Shown one piece after another: positions 34,019 to 47,200 of a stretch of DNA of 64,000 bases. The translations under genes were made by a program, and so were the position numbers. Numbering within the stretch: position 1 is the first letter of the stretch; every line of letters begins with the position of its first letter. Under the pieces are notes generated by a model. That model made no database searches. It saw only the letters and a list, made by a program, of their open reading frames with translations, and was not told where the DNA came from. This stretch comes from Limanda limanda (lineage: Eukaryota > Chordata > Actinopteri > Pleuronectiformes > Pleuronectidae): contig NC_083645.1 in assembly GCF_963576545.1 (NCBI RefSeq), positions 2,380,001 to 2,444,000 on the forward strand. Reading direction: 5' to 3'.

Positions 34019-36043
34019 TCCTTGGGGAACTGAAATGTGTTCCAGAGACCCTTAAAGAGGATCCAGGGAATTCATGAGGAATTATTGCAATAAGAGAATA
34101 AATCACCATTAATATTGTAGCCATAGGATGAATGGTCACATTTTATAATGGTTCAAATTAGTTTGTATTTTTTTTTAGGACCAAGACAGAACCAGGCCAA
34201 ACTTTTCCGCTTTGTATTCACTGTGTTTACTTTCATTTTCCATATCCTAAACATAAGCTTTTTAATGAGTAATTCACCAAGAGTAAGATTGCAGCCTAAC
34301 AGTGGAAGTAATTATCATGCAGACAGTAGAATTATATTATTAGAAGTAATAAGTGAGGATTATACCACACGCGTAGTGAATTGGCATGGGCAAGGACCCT
34401 TCAGCAGAAACTGAAATGAGGGGAATTAATCACAGTGTCTGAATTGGGAAATTATTATCATCTGTATTATCATTAAAGCTATACCATCATCACTAGCATC
34501 ATCTGCGGAAATGTATTTTACTGGTCAGTCATGGCGACTCATTACATTTACATCAAGACCCTCCTCACGAACTAACATCGCAATAATAGTCAAACTCTTA
34601 TTAGCAATTCCCCGGGAGTTCTCGTGATTATGACTTAATTACTGTGATAATTTATTCAACAGTTATTATGATCACAATCAGATGAATTATCATTATAATC
34701 CTTATGTTATGTTTGGCAGATGGTGTTGGTGAATCATTCACAGCAATGGTTTCTATTATACTCAGCTTGACTTGCATTTAAACTTTGGTTAAGTTAAATC
34801 TGTCGCCAGTAGCTTTCTGAAGGCCAGCTGTTTGGGGCACTTCGTTAAATCTATAATTTGACCATTTCCTAACTCAACAGGTCCATCCGTTTCCATATTG
34901 TTGCGAGCAACACAGGTTTTCCACATGGTTCCCTATGTACATGTTCAGTAATTTGTCTGCAGGCCTTTTGGTCTGTTGTGTCACAAGGTTTGGATCAGAT
35001 TCATGTGGTTTCTTCAGCATGGACAAAATACTTGTCTAATTCAACTTATAGCCACTTAAACAAGTGATGTGCTGTTCATGTAGTGATCTATATATTGTTT
35101 AAAGGGCTCATATTTTAAACCTTTCTGGGATTTAATTTGAGGTATTGGTACCCCTAAGATTACATTTCCCCCAAGAGCTGCCAAACACTATTATATCAAC
35201 ATTAAATCTTCCACTGAAGATCTTCAAAGCAGATGTACAAAAACAAACCATACGTTTATTAAAAATAATCAATCAGCCTATTTATATTCTGTATGCTGAA
35301 TTGTTTCCTATCATATGATATAAATATATTTATACATTAAAAGTCAAAAAAACATCAAAATGGATTATGCTCCTTTAATTTCATTGTATTATTATTGTTG
35401 GTGTAGAGATGCATCAGATTTGAACTTCCTGGAAATTGGGTCACCACCTTTACCTGAAGTAAAGTAGGTAAACCAAAATAAACCCCATGTTGGCATGAAA
35501 TATTTATTCTGACATGTATTGTCATTCCCCTGTCAGTTCATCATCCCTTTGATTTAGTTAACATGCCTTTTCATCCATCTGTCCATCTGCTAGACGACAT
35601 TTTCATCAAGTCTCCTCACATCCTTTTCTGTGAGTGAGTATACAGCACCTCCTCCCCAGCACCACCACTGATATTACCGTCATTTCTCTCCATCACATTC
35701 AATCATATTCCATTACATCCTGTCGCTGACCCTGTGAAGCTGGGTGCCACGCTCCTCTCCGTGCCAGCTGAAATGTCACCCATGTTCCCCCATGGGTGCA
35801 TTATCCCTACACGAATAAGACATGGCTGCTGGCACATACACTTCATTGTTTGAATATGTCTTTCAGTCTGTCCCTTTCCCTTTTGTTACATCCCACATTG
35901 TTTTTTTCTCCTCTTGTCCTGCAGCAACAAGGCAGGCTACCAGCCACCATGTTTTCAACAATGACAGCTATGTTACCTGCTCATCACATTTGGTTTATTC
36001 CTGAGGGATGAAACATGAAAAGAAGGGGAAGGAATTACATGTA

Positions 36044-36076
36044 GTGTGTGTGTGTGTGTGTGTAGGGGGGGGGGGG
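36044..36076. repeat. (TG)n followed by poly-G
   Basis: About ten TG units, then TA and a run of 12 G. Confidence 0.9.
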
Positions 36077-36420
36077 CTACAGAATTTTGGAAAGTGTAGC
36101 TGTTCACTACGTCAGAACGTCCCCTCTGTCATGGTGCCTTCATAGCAGGCATAATAAAGGATGACTTGACATTGCTTAGAGGGAGTAAGTATTTAAGAAG
36201 GATAGAAGGAATAAAAAGTAAATAGTCAGCAGGAGAGTCAAGAAGAAAGAAGAGGTTTAACAGCTGTGTTGACAACCATGATGTAGGAGGCAACAGAGAA
36301 AGTACTTGAAAGAAATTGGAGAAAGTAAAGGGGAAGTGTGGCTAGAGGAGGGAAGAAAAATCAAGTAAGAAATGAGGAAAGGAGATAAACAGGTGAAAAG
36401 AGGGGGATGAAGCTTCACCC

Positions 36421-36476
36421 ACAACCCTCAAATGGATAAACAGTACAGATAATGGATGGATGGACGGATGATGGAG
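36421..36476 (+). repeat. LINE 3' end fragment with ATGG tail
   Basis: CAACCCTCAAATGGATAAAC, then ACAGATAATGGATGGATGGACGGATG. This is the common 3' end of a fish LINE (ACCCTCAAAAGGA..., then GATG repeats), also found at 54495-54558 and, in reverse and longer, at 56800-57118. Confidence 0.55.
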
Positions 36477-36546
36477 AATTTTAAAGAAGCATCCTTGGAT
36501 GGGGCTAACTAGAGGAAATGGGACATCCTGGAGTGTCAAAATTATG

Positions 36547-36775
36547 GGCCTCCTGTAATTGAGCAGCTTGTACGCTAACCACTAGATCTACGTTTTGATC
36601 CCAGTCTTCCCCATTCTACCAAAGTGTCCTTGGGCAAGAACCCCTAATGGCTGTGCCCGTCTCATAGAAACAAGTGATGCCACTAGAAACCCTGTCTGAA
36701 TGTGAGTGTGGAAGGGTGAATGGCAAAAAACTGAACTGTAAAGCGCTTTAAGTGGTCACCAGGTCTAGATAAGCC
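36547..36775 (+). mobile_element. tRNA-derived SINE, degenerate
   Basis: The B-box-like GTTTTGATCCCAG is followed by AAGTGTCCTTGGGCAAGAA and TGTAAAGCGCTTTAAGTGG. The A-box region is decayed. Same family as 52744-53007. Confidence 0.75.
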
Positions 36776-39700
36776 AATTTCAGACATGTCTTGTTCTGGA
36801 CTTTCTCATGAGTTTTCGCTTTACACATGCACGATGCAGCGGGAGGTTCTCTGCTCAGACCTGTTATCAACAGCAATAAATTGTCCGCAGGATTTAGGTG
36901 CGGGGTGGTGCAGCAGACAAAGGCAGGATGTAAAGTATTGATTCCGCTGCGGAGATCACGTAATTTTGTTTGAAGCACATCAAGACCGGCGTCAGCTCTT
37001 ATCACCACAAACTCGTTTGACATCTTTGACAGTGTCTTCTACATGTATGGCCATGCTTTTTCATCCAGAGATGTTTTCCTTTTGTTCGCTTATATAAATG
37101 TGTGATAATAAGTGTCATCAGCATTTTACCTACTGACATCACAATATTGCCAAAACCCAGTCAGCCATCCCTAGCCATAGCTTAAACTTGCCCTATCATT
37201 ATTATTGCCCCCATGAGAGGATTCACAGTCAAAGGTCAATACACTCTAAAATCCCACAATCATTAATGCTCTTAACTAACACCTATGCTGGGATCAATGT
37301 CTCTACCAACTTATTTGTTTTACGAATTTACTTCTTCATTCAAGACAAAGAAATATTAAATGGACCTGTAACTAACTTGAGGAGAGTGCACTTAACATTT
37401 CACTCATGATGTCTGTTTCAAACTAAAGCCAGATGCAAACTCATCTAAACTATTAATTTCTAACTTTAAAAACCTATTACAACATTAGCCAATTTATGGA
37501 GCTAGATAAAGGCTATATAGGCTAAAAAGTTATACAATCAGATCAGATTTTTGCCGACCCCTGGCCTGTTTAAAGGTCAAATGACATTGGTGAAGCATTT
37601 TCCACTGTCCTCCCACACGTTCATTAGAGCTCTCTCAGCAGGAATACAACAAATGAATGGCTGCAGTAGGAAATCTTTTTCACTAAGTGTGTTAACATGG
37701 CCTCCACTAGTCGATGACCAATCCCTCTCTCAATAGCCATGGACTGAGCCAAAATACACCATAATGAACTTCATTTCCTCCAGTGTAATCGTCATCACCA
37801 TTCGATAAAGTTGCACCGAAATAAATTTGCCTCCTAATATACTGTATGTATCCAATAGTGACCTTTTATGGCTTTTATTAGAATTCAGATATCCTCCAAT
37901 TAGTCCATCCTCTTTTCCCTTTGGAGATTTCTCAGTGAGTGCAGCTAATCAATATGGCTTTATTATTATTTTTTTCAATCAGATGTCAGAGCAGAGGAAT
38001 CATTACACTGTGGAGTATTTGCTTGGTTTACCGCAGACCATCTTCTGCCACTCCACTGAGTGCTCATAAATAAAACCAGCACTCATTGACTAACTAGTGT
38101 GCTGCAGATAAAATCTTTATTTTATCATCACTACATCATCTGAGAAAATTAACGGTTCATAATTAGATCCTGACAGCAGCTGTATTGACATCAACTATAC
38201 TGACATTTCAAATGAGAGATGACAAAGAAAGTTGGAGGTAGAAAGGATATGAACATTCCGGCACAGCCCCAACACATCCAAACAAGCTGAAAACATGTAT
38301 TGTGCTGTTAAACACAGAAAAACACTGGGATTAAGGAAATAAATAAATGAGATGTAGACATATATGCCATCTTTTCTATGTTGTTTATATTCTATATAAT
38401 AAAATTATGGAATAAATTGATACATGTTGAATGCAACCACAGATATGCCAATTGATAAATGCATGCTGCATCCTTATCTTTGAATCCTCAGTACAATTGA
38501 AAACAATTTTTAAACAACACAGGAAGACAGGTAATGTACTGAATTTAACAAATTGACTAGCTATTGTTAGAAAAATGTGCCTTATGCGAAGGAATGAAAA
38601 AATAGGGTATGTTTTCACAACAGAATAATCATCTAGAAGTTATGTTTTATTTTGGTCCACATCCATATTATTGTGATGACTAGGTTTTGAATATTCTACC
38701 ATATGCGTTCTTAGAGACTAGAAATACAATATAACCACTATGATGTATAAAATCCTCATAATCTAGATTGTCTTGCATAAGGCCATGGTGTTATTAATTG
38801 ATCCCTCATTCATAAGCCCTGACGGAGTTGTACTATCTACTTGGGATGAAGTTATTTTCAATCTCATACCAAAAGTGTTGGCCATGAGTTTATTCAGGAG
38901 GCTATAGGTCAAATGTTGTTGTTTGACAACTTTTAAGAACACCTCTGGAATAGGCTCTCAAAAAGAATTCCAAACTGCTTTTAAAGATTTGGCAGTTGCC
39001 CTGCTAAACCTAGATAATATGAAATGCCATCATCAAATTCACATAGTGCTTTTGAATCGTTGCTCTATCGTATACAGAAACCTCATTTGATTGATTAAAA
39101 ACAGGTTGTAAACTGTGCTTAATAAAGGGAGAACGGATGCTGTCTGATTATTTCAAATTTATAAAACTTCCAAGTCCATCAATATGGCTTTGGATAAAAA
39201 AAGCTTCTTATGCTACAAGTGAATATTCCCTTATTTAAAACTTGAAAAATTCCTATTTAGATGCATATAAAGGAAGACTGTTACCTTTTTTGATTCATCT
39301 GTGTGATAAAATTCTGTGTAACATGAGTCACTGAATTAAAAACAAAAACAATGTGGCTTTAGTTCACAAGCTAGAAGAGCATCGTCACACAAAGGGCCAA
39401 TAATTCAATAATTACTTTTGAAACGTGGTAATGCTTTTACAAACTAACCAGATATTGAACAGTTGTGACATAAGCCAACCATTTCTTCTCTCACTAAGCA
39501 TTTTCTAACTCTAATGTATTAATATCTGTGCAGCATTGAAAAAAATACAGTCAGATAAAGACTAATACTTTTACTGGACTTACGTCCAATATATGTCTGA
39601 TATATATAAAAGTAATACTTTATTCTGAGTAATGATATTCTAAATAATATGTGCTCTTATATGTTGGATGAGAGCACTAAAGAGCCATCTATATTCAATA

Positions 39701-42700
39701 CCAGGTAATTCTGTCAGGTTTAACTCTAACACTGACCTTGGAAAGTTGTTGAGTAAGAAAGTCCCCTCAGCTGATCTTTAAGTATGCAGTTAACGTTGTC
39801 TCCCCCCTGATTGATGCAATACCTTTCATCATCAGTTTTGAATATTTCTTGAATAAAATTATCACCTTTCCTTATTATAATGCTTTTCTATTTACCTAAA
39901 ATTGAAGGCCATTGGAGTTTACTTGAGTTTGTAAGGATAACATGAATTTAGAACTGAATGAACCGATACAACTGAAAAATTATTGTAGCTATGTGATAAA
40001 AAGCCTAATAAGTGGGTTATGCACTGGACTGTTTTAAGCTGTTAGCAGCTTAAACAGCAAACAGTTTGTCACAGTCTCTCAAGGATGCAAGCATCTATGC
40101 ATTGTTAGAGTCATGTATTGTCAGTGTTACAAGGGACCAAGGGCCCAACAGAGGCTTTTATCACATGTACTCATCTTCAAAAGTACCTATACTCATTAAT
40201 TACTTTTAATCTGGTGACATGTTGGGTATATTGACGACACACAGCACCATCTCGCAGGCAGGATGGATGAGGTTATATGGAGCTATATGGGGAGGGGGGT
40301 GGGAGGAGAGGGAACGAGAGAGCGAGCTAAAGGACACTGGAGGAGAGAAAAAAAGAGGAAAAAGTGTGAGAGTCAGACAGAGAAAGTGGTTTTAAAATGG
40401 ATGCATCAAGCTGCTCCATGCCACAGAGAAAGAGAGGAAAGGTCACCACCATCCTTTTAAATTACACTTCTTCTAGTGGGTAGCGCTCACTTTGTGTGAC
40501 CGCACAGTTCAGCCGAGTGGGCAGAAGGTTCACGTTCGGGTTGGAGAGTGTTCAGTCTCTCCGTCTTTTCTCTGTTGCGAGGAATGCTTGTTCTCTGATG
40601 TGATGACAGAGAAATAATACACTGATAATGCCTGACACACCATCTGCAATGTCATTCATTTACATCCTCTTATCGCCAATCACTCTCAGATATGCTACAT
40701 GGGGTTGACAGGAGGGATGGTAAGGCAGAGTACTGTAGTTTTGTAGGGGTTAATAATATTGACAATCATCAAAAGATGTCAGGTAGTCAAAATACTTTAC
40801 AATAAATATCAGTGTTTTCAGCAATAATAAAACAGATGAGACTATGGTGAGTAAAGCAAACATCCCAACTCATGGATGTTTTCCATGTATTAGTTATGCT
40901 TGCCATGGACTTTGCCCTTTTGTTCAAGCTTGTGCATTATTTGATTGATGTCCTGCTTAACATTTTGTTATACTTAAAGTAGTTACAAAGAGGGGAAATA
41001 ATGTGTTGTAATACATTATGTACATCTCCTCAGAGGTTATGACTTGCGAGTATAGGCCCTTTTCTGCCTCACAGAGAATCGAGTATATCTCTGCCCTGAC
41101 ATAAGAACAGCTAAATGAAATTCTTTAGCGCCTTGTGGTACAATCTCTTCTCTCCTGGATCCTAAATCAAATCAAAGTACTGCAAACCCGGCATCTAGTT
41201 ACAGCAATTGGGATACATTCACAAGCTGTGATCACATTACCTGAACCACGTGTGAGGGTACGCACAATCATAACCAAGGATGTTTGTCTAACCAAGTTAG
41301 TTTTTACAACCCCTCTGACTGCTTGTTTTGCATGTGCCACACTTATTTCAGCCGTGCTGCTGCATTCTGAGACCATGGTGTTTTACTTGAATGTTATTAG
41401 TATTGATAGAATTAGGATAATGCTGAGTATGGACAACATTGACACTGCATAGATTTGCTTTCTCCTGCTGACCAAAGATGTGTCTCCGTTCAGGTGGGCT
41501 AAGCAGCATCATCAGCCTGTCACAGCCCTTGCTGTTGCCGAGCAACGAAGCTGAAATTGGAGGGAAGAGTTTTAATGCCCCTTGATTATATTTAACATGT
41601 ATACCCATAGCTGTTTGGTTGAGTTGAAGCATGAAACTATAGCATCTTGTCACTTGCTGGTGCCATGACCTCTTGCAAATGAGGTTGTCACTAAAGTGCA
41701 ATGAATCCTTTGATAGGCTGTGCGGGCTAGGATTCAACCATAATATTCTTCATTATGGGATGGAAGGACACATTTGTTGGACCCATTTGAAGAAGCCTCT
41801 GGAATGGGACAGCCACTATGGCACAATTCTTCTTCAAATCCAGCTTCCAAAATATCCACATCATCTTACTCACATGATGTGAGATATAAGGATCCACTAC
41901 AACACCACTATGCTGGATTATGGTCTTACCTTATGGAATTCACACCTCAGCAGTGGTGGACTGCACATCAAATAGACTGATGGTCTTTTTGGCCTTAAAT
42001 TGATAACTTGACCAGTATTAATGTAGCAAGCAGGGATGAGTTGATGGACCTTTCAAACCCACTTATCTTGTAACCAACGTAATCACGTCGGACGTGACCT
42101 CTCTCAGTGACGCACATTGCAGCCAAAGATATTACAGCTGTGCCAGCTGAGATCGTTGCATCAGCTGTGCACCTGCTTTTGATAGTATCAAGTCGCCGGC
42201 GAAAAGGGACTGTCGTGATCAGAGGAAAAGTAGGAGCAGACAGGGAGAGAATTAAGAAGTGTGTTAGAGTGATTTCAAAATAAAAGCGACCTTCTTGTAA
42301 ATGGGATGTCTCATTTATTCAGTCTATAAATGAATGAATGAGGTAACTAATTAACTAACTAATTAATTAAAATACACACAATTAATTGATCTGAATGAAG
42401 CATCGATAAATAATAAATACAATTTAATGATGAGAAATGTGTGACCGCGTGTGAAACTATTTCAGAGAAAATTGAGACTGATTTCTTATTTCCACTGTTT
42501 GAATAAACTTGAATTCAAGAAACAGAATCATTCATGTCAATGAAAAACTACCCGTTTCCTCACAATTACATATCACCACCTCAGATTCTCACTTACAGGA
42601 CAATCTGATGTAGAATTTAAAAATAAAATCCCTTGGAAATATAATTTTTCAGTGATTGGGTTTTGGCAACAGAGAAGAATATTCTCATGGCACTTCATAA

Positions 42701-44227
42701 TAATAATGTCATCGAAAAGATGAGGGCAGTGAGTTACTGTGCCTACTCGTTTACTAGTCTGGTCACCGTTACATCAACAAACAGCTTACAAAGTTAGAGC
42801 TCTGGTACTTTGCATGAAAAGGGTGGCCTGGAAAGGATTCAAAGTCTTGAATTATTGTCCCAGTCTGCCCCTGCAATCCAGCCAAATCTTCTGCTCAGAA
42901 CCTATTTGCTCTCACTCTGCCAGCTCCTCATCCACATTAACCCTGGGACTTTCTTAAAAAACTCTCTAAACTGGAGTTACAATTTTGGGTAAGAATTTTA
43001 CTTTTTGAATTCTACACAAGCCTGTATTTTGCCATTGTGCCCATCTTAAAATAAAAATCTAAACAGTATGACAGACAGACAGACAGGTGAGCTAGGAGTC
43101 AGTCAAATTAGTCAGGAGTAGGTGTAAGTAGGTAGGCATACTTTGTAAGAAAACAGAGTGTAACTGCCAGTTAAAACGGGACTGATAGGACATGGAATGA
43201 TGGAAGGGTTCACAAACCATATCGAATACTTAAATATATATCCAGCATATACTGTATTGAGTGCTTGAGTACTATTTTCCCTTGCAGTTCACATTGAGGA
43301 CCATCCGACCAAGTTATTTGCAGCTTACAGGGGACAACCTCTATGGCCAAGTGACGGATGGCTGTTCCACATTATCCTTTAAATTATGCACATTGATTCC
43401 CCACGGTGGCCGCTACCTTGTTTACTCCTCTGCCGTAATGCATTTGTGTTCGCTGCTGTATTGATGAATGTATCCTAATCTTAATCTGCACGCTGTAACA
43501 TCCATCTGACTAATGCAGAACTCTGAGATAAATCACTGGGGTGCTAGTCTGAGCGCTGCCAGCTGACTACTGTCCCTCCCTCTCTTGCTCTCTTTCACTC
43601 TCTCTCTCTTACTCTGCCAACTACGTGCTCTCTTACTCTCTGTCAATCCTTTTCGCCCTTATCCCTCTCCATCTCTGCAACTCCTTCTGTCCCTACAAAA
43701 CTTTCCTGGCACTCCCTAAAACCATTTCTCTTCTCATTTGTTATCTAATGCACATCTTGCTTTTGCCAGCAGAACAGCATACACATTTCTACGCTATGTG
43801 TCTGCTGCCCCAATCAGTTCTATTTTTTCAATCATAAAACAAGCATTCACTCACAAAGATATATCCTTTCTTATCACTGTTGACTGTTGAGTGGCTACTG
43901 GCCATAAATGTACTCAATAAACCAATGTGAAAGATTCTGAAGGTATTTTGGTTCTCACTGTGGTGCAAGACACTATAGGGCAATTATATAATTATATAAT
44001 TATATATTTCAAGTTGTTTATGTATGGTTTAGATCATTGTACACATATCCCACTTATGTCTATCCAAGGCAGTGGCTGGAACCTGCTTTACTTTGGCAAT
44101 ACATCTCATATCAGATGGCAGTGATGATGGTGATGCTACTACATCTGATTTCCCAGGCTTGTTTCAGTCTAGCTTTTAGTTGTAATTTATTGTAATTGGT
44201 TGTCAGAAATATCATCTGATTCTATAT
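36776..44227. other. Long AT-rich stretch, no gene seen
   Basis: About 7.4 kb without a recognised coding region or clear repeat. The segment 43290-43560 is more GC-balanced and looks unique. A CT-rich tract lies at about 43575-43635. Short ORFs, including those at 41135-41452 and 41348-41737 on opposite strands, overlap each other and have no motif. Confidence 0.4.
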
Positions 44228-44290
44228 TAAAGGTGCAATGTGTAGAATTTAGTGACATCTAGTGGTGAAGTTTCATGTAACATACTAGCA
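44228..44290 (+). repeat. End of a dispersed fish repeat
   Basis: TTAAAGGTGCAATGTGTAGA, then TTTAGTGACATCTAGTGGTG. I recognise this as the conserved end of a common short fish repeat. The rest of the element is not clear downstream. Confidence 0.5.
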
Positions 44291-47200
44291 AATATAGTGT
44301 ATTTAATATTTTTTTGTCTAATTTCTTGTCCTGAACCCTAACTCTTATTTCACCTGAAGGAGTTATTGAAGCTCAAAAGCATAATCATGTGCCAAAGCAG
44401 GCTTCGGTTTACAGAATGGTAAAAAGTATCATGCTTCTCCTTTCTAGTTTCACATCCTACAGAATGTATGTCAAAACAATATACAAATTAAATTTCTCTC
44501 TCATGTCAGACCCTGAGTTAAAACCACATACAGAAATACATGTGGTGTTTGTCTGTTGTTTCATCATGAGCCAGGTAGAAAAAAAATACATTTCAATTGC
44601 AGTGTCTTTCAGATTTTTGATAATATCTTTTGCCAAAACAGCAATGCTCTCTGCACTCTTGTCTTCTTCAGAACGGCGACAAGGAACTCCTTCGCAAATT
44701 CTCCTTGTAACTGAACTCCTTCTAAACTATTGGCTTCCTCGCTGCAAAAAAACCTTGTCAGAATGTAATCTTGTGTGTTATCTATAATTGGGAACAACTG
44801 AGATCTGTTTTTGTTCTTATCAATAATGCTTCTGTTACAATGGCCTGACACCTGAATTGTAGGAACATAGTTGTGATAAGTAGCTGTCAACATCCCTCTA
44901 CATCTTGGATTTTAACCTCTGAAGTTCTTCTTTTCTTTTATTCTTATCAACAAATCATTTTGCCTTTAGGAGTTTTATATTTACCAGAAGCCACTTTAGA
45001 TTTCATCTGAGCAATTGTTTCATAAACTTGATCAAAATGTGTGGCATAACAGGGAGCTGTGACTCCTGTGACAAATATTGAATAGTTGATAAAGTAAAAC
45101 GTATACACATCCTTCACAGTGCTGATGGGGCTGATTTTATTTTGAGAAGCGATAACATGAAAGAAAATAGATAAGTAATCTGAAAAACTTGAATGGAATT
45201 ACTATATATATATATACATATCATTTTCCAAATTCGTATCAAATATAAAGGTCTTATTATCTAATGAGATAATGGGAATATTAATAGGATTGTGCATTTC
45301 TGTGTCCTGCCATGATACATATTCAAAAGACATAAAGTCATCAGGGGAAGGGTTCAGCAAGTACACTACCTCTCCTCCCTTTGTCACATTTTAATGGCTG
45401 AGTGTGTAAGTTTCTGTGTTATCCTGTGGTAACATTTATTATTCCACCTAACCATTCCCTTGTCTCCCCCGAATGTAGGATGTAGGAGAACCTAAGGTGG
45501 TCTTCAGTAAAGTTAAATACACAAAGTACCATCTCCAGAGGTAGTGTTCGGTTTATCTGTTTGGGTTACAACACTGCAAATTGCAGATAGGGCTGATACT
45601 AAAGTAACGAAAACAGTAATTTTTTGTTTCAGATGGTGAAACAACCAAAATTTAAAGATAATTATGAATAAAACATTAAATTTCCGCCGAAAGAGTCACG
45701 ATAAACCTACACCTTGAAGTTCGGTGTGTGATCAGCTGCAATCAGTTTTAATTCTGGATTGCAAAAAAGCCCCCAAAAACGATTCACAGCCATTTCAGAG
45801 CAGGGGATGGTCAAGATAGGGTGCACTGCATTCCAGATCTCAGAAGAGCGTCACCTATCCTGCTTGATCTTATTTGATTGCCTGAGTTTGTACGATCCCA
45901 ATAAGGGCTGTTGGATGATGTCAGTGACAATTGGAAAAAGCTCATCCCTCTCTAGGGTTTCAGTAACAGGGGTCAAATTGAGCTGGACACGAACTCCACC
46001 TCTCTGCATTCGAATTGCACCCTGCCAAGTCAGATCACCATCTCATCATATTTATCACTTCATCATCTCCCAGTAAAGATACTGTTAATTAAACAAATGT
46101 GATCACTTCCAAACATATCACGATCCAGTGTGAGGAAAAGCTTCAGGGTCTTCAAACTCACTCTTGACAATCCACTAACAGAAGCACTCGTAAGACTGGA
46201 AGAAGTAGTAAATCACTGACAAATCGCCAATCGGGAGCACCAGGTCATCTCCTCGTGGCCTGAGGGCAGTTATGGCCTGAACACACAGTTGAGCACCGAT
46301 GATATAAGAAGCAACAATCAGTTGACATACCTCTGGCACCAGACGTGTCCTATGTGTGTATAACGTGTACCTCACTGATCGGCTCTGGCTGACAGGCAGG
46401 TGTGTGCACACTTTGTCTGCTGCGGTGCTGCTACTGGCAAGATAGGACATCTTAATTATTACACTGACTTTACCTCGGATAATAGCCTTCAATAAGCAAA
46501 TCTCTCAAAACCTTTAATTCATACTGGGGCAATCAGTACGGGGCTCCGGCAAGTAGTGTAAAATAATTGGATACAAATTTCTTTTGTCCTGCTTACACCA
46601 ATGTAGGGTTTTTCCCTTAAAAGATTGTTAAGTTTGACACCCAAGTTTCCATTTTCTGCTCTTCTTTTTGAGTGAAGATCAAACCATTCTATAAATGCGG
46701 ATAGTTTTGAACTTTGTATCTTTCTAAACTTGAACATGGTCTTCATGCTCATGTGGTTTTGATGCTTACACAGGTTCTTTGTCCACACTTTAAATCTGAC
46801 GATCCTACTTTCTCTTGTATCCCTCTCTTCAACTTGTTCAGTGGCTTCATGAAACATTCAGATGTCTTCGCCTTTTGCAATCTCTGTTTGAGGGACTGCT
46901 GGGTTCCTGTTCACCTCCTTTACCAAGTCCCATCTTGCAAAGCTACTCAGGTGTGTGACATCATTAGATTCCGCTTTAATTTCTTTTAAAAGTCTATCGC
47001 AGCATTACAGAATACACAAATTCACACCCATATATTCTTGCTGATACTAACAATTCTCCTACCATTGTAAACTTGAGATAGCTTTTTCTGCGATTGGTTT
47101 TTGCTTGTTAGAAAATATTTGAAGTTTGCTAACTAGTTAAAATTTTCTGATTTTATTTGACTTTTCTTTGTGGGTAACTAGATGGGTGCTTACAGACTTA

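Larger units (their letters stand above)
33134..36420. other. Non-coding stretch with G-rich tracts
   Basis: No gene is recognised. A CA array (33839-33862), a G-rich tract (33991-34018) and a TG array followed by poly-G (36044-36076) are present. At 34250-34740 the sequence looks unique and TAAT-rich. Confidence 0.4.

Noticed and set aside
44389..44787. 132-codon plus-strand ORF
   Set aside because: Hydrophobic, no motif, overlapped by an antisense ORF.
46519..46857. 112-codon minus-strand ORF
   Set aside because: No domain motif or splice context and AT-rich surroundings. Its length is plausible by chance.
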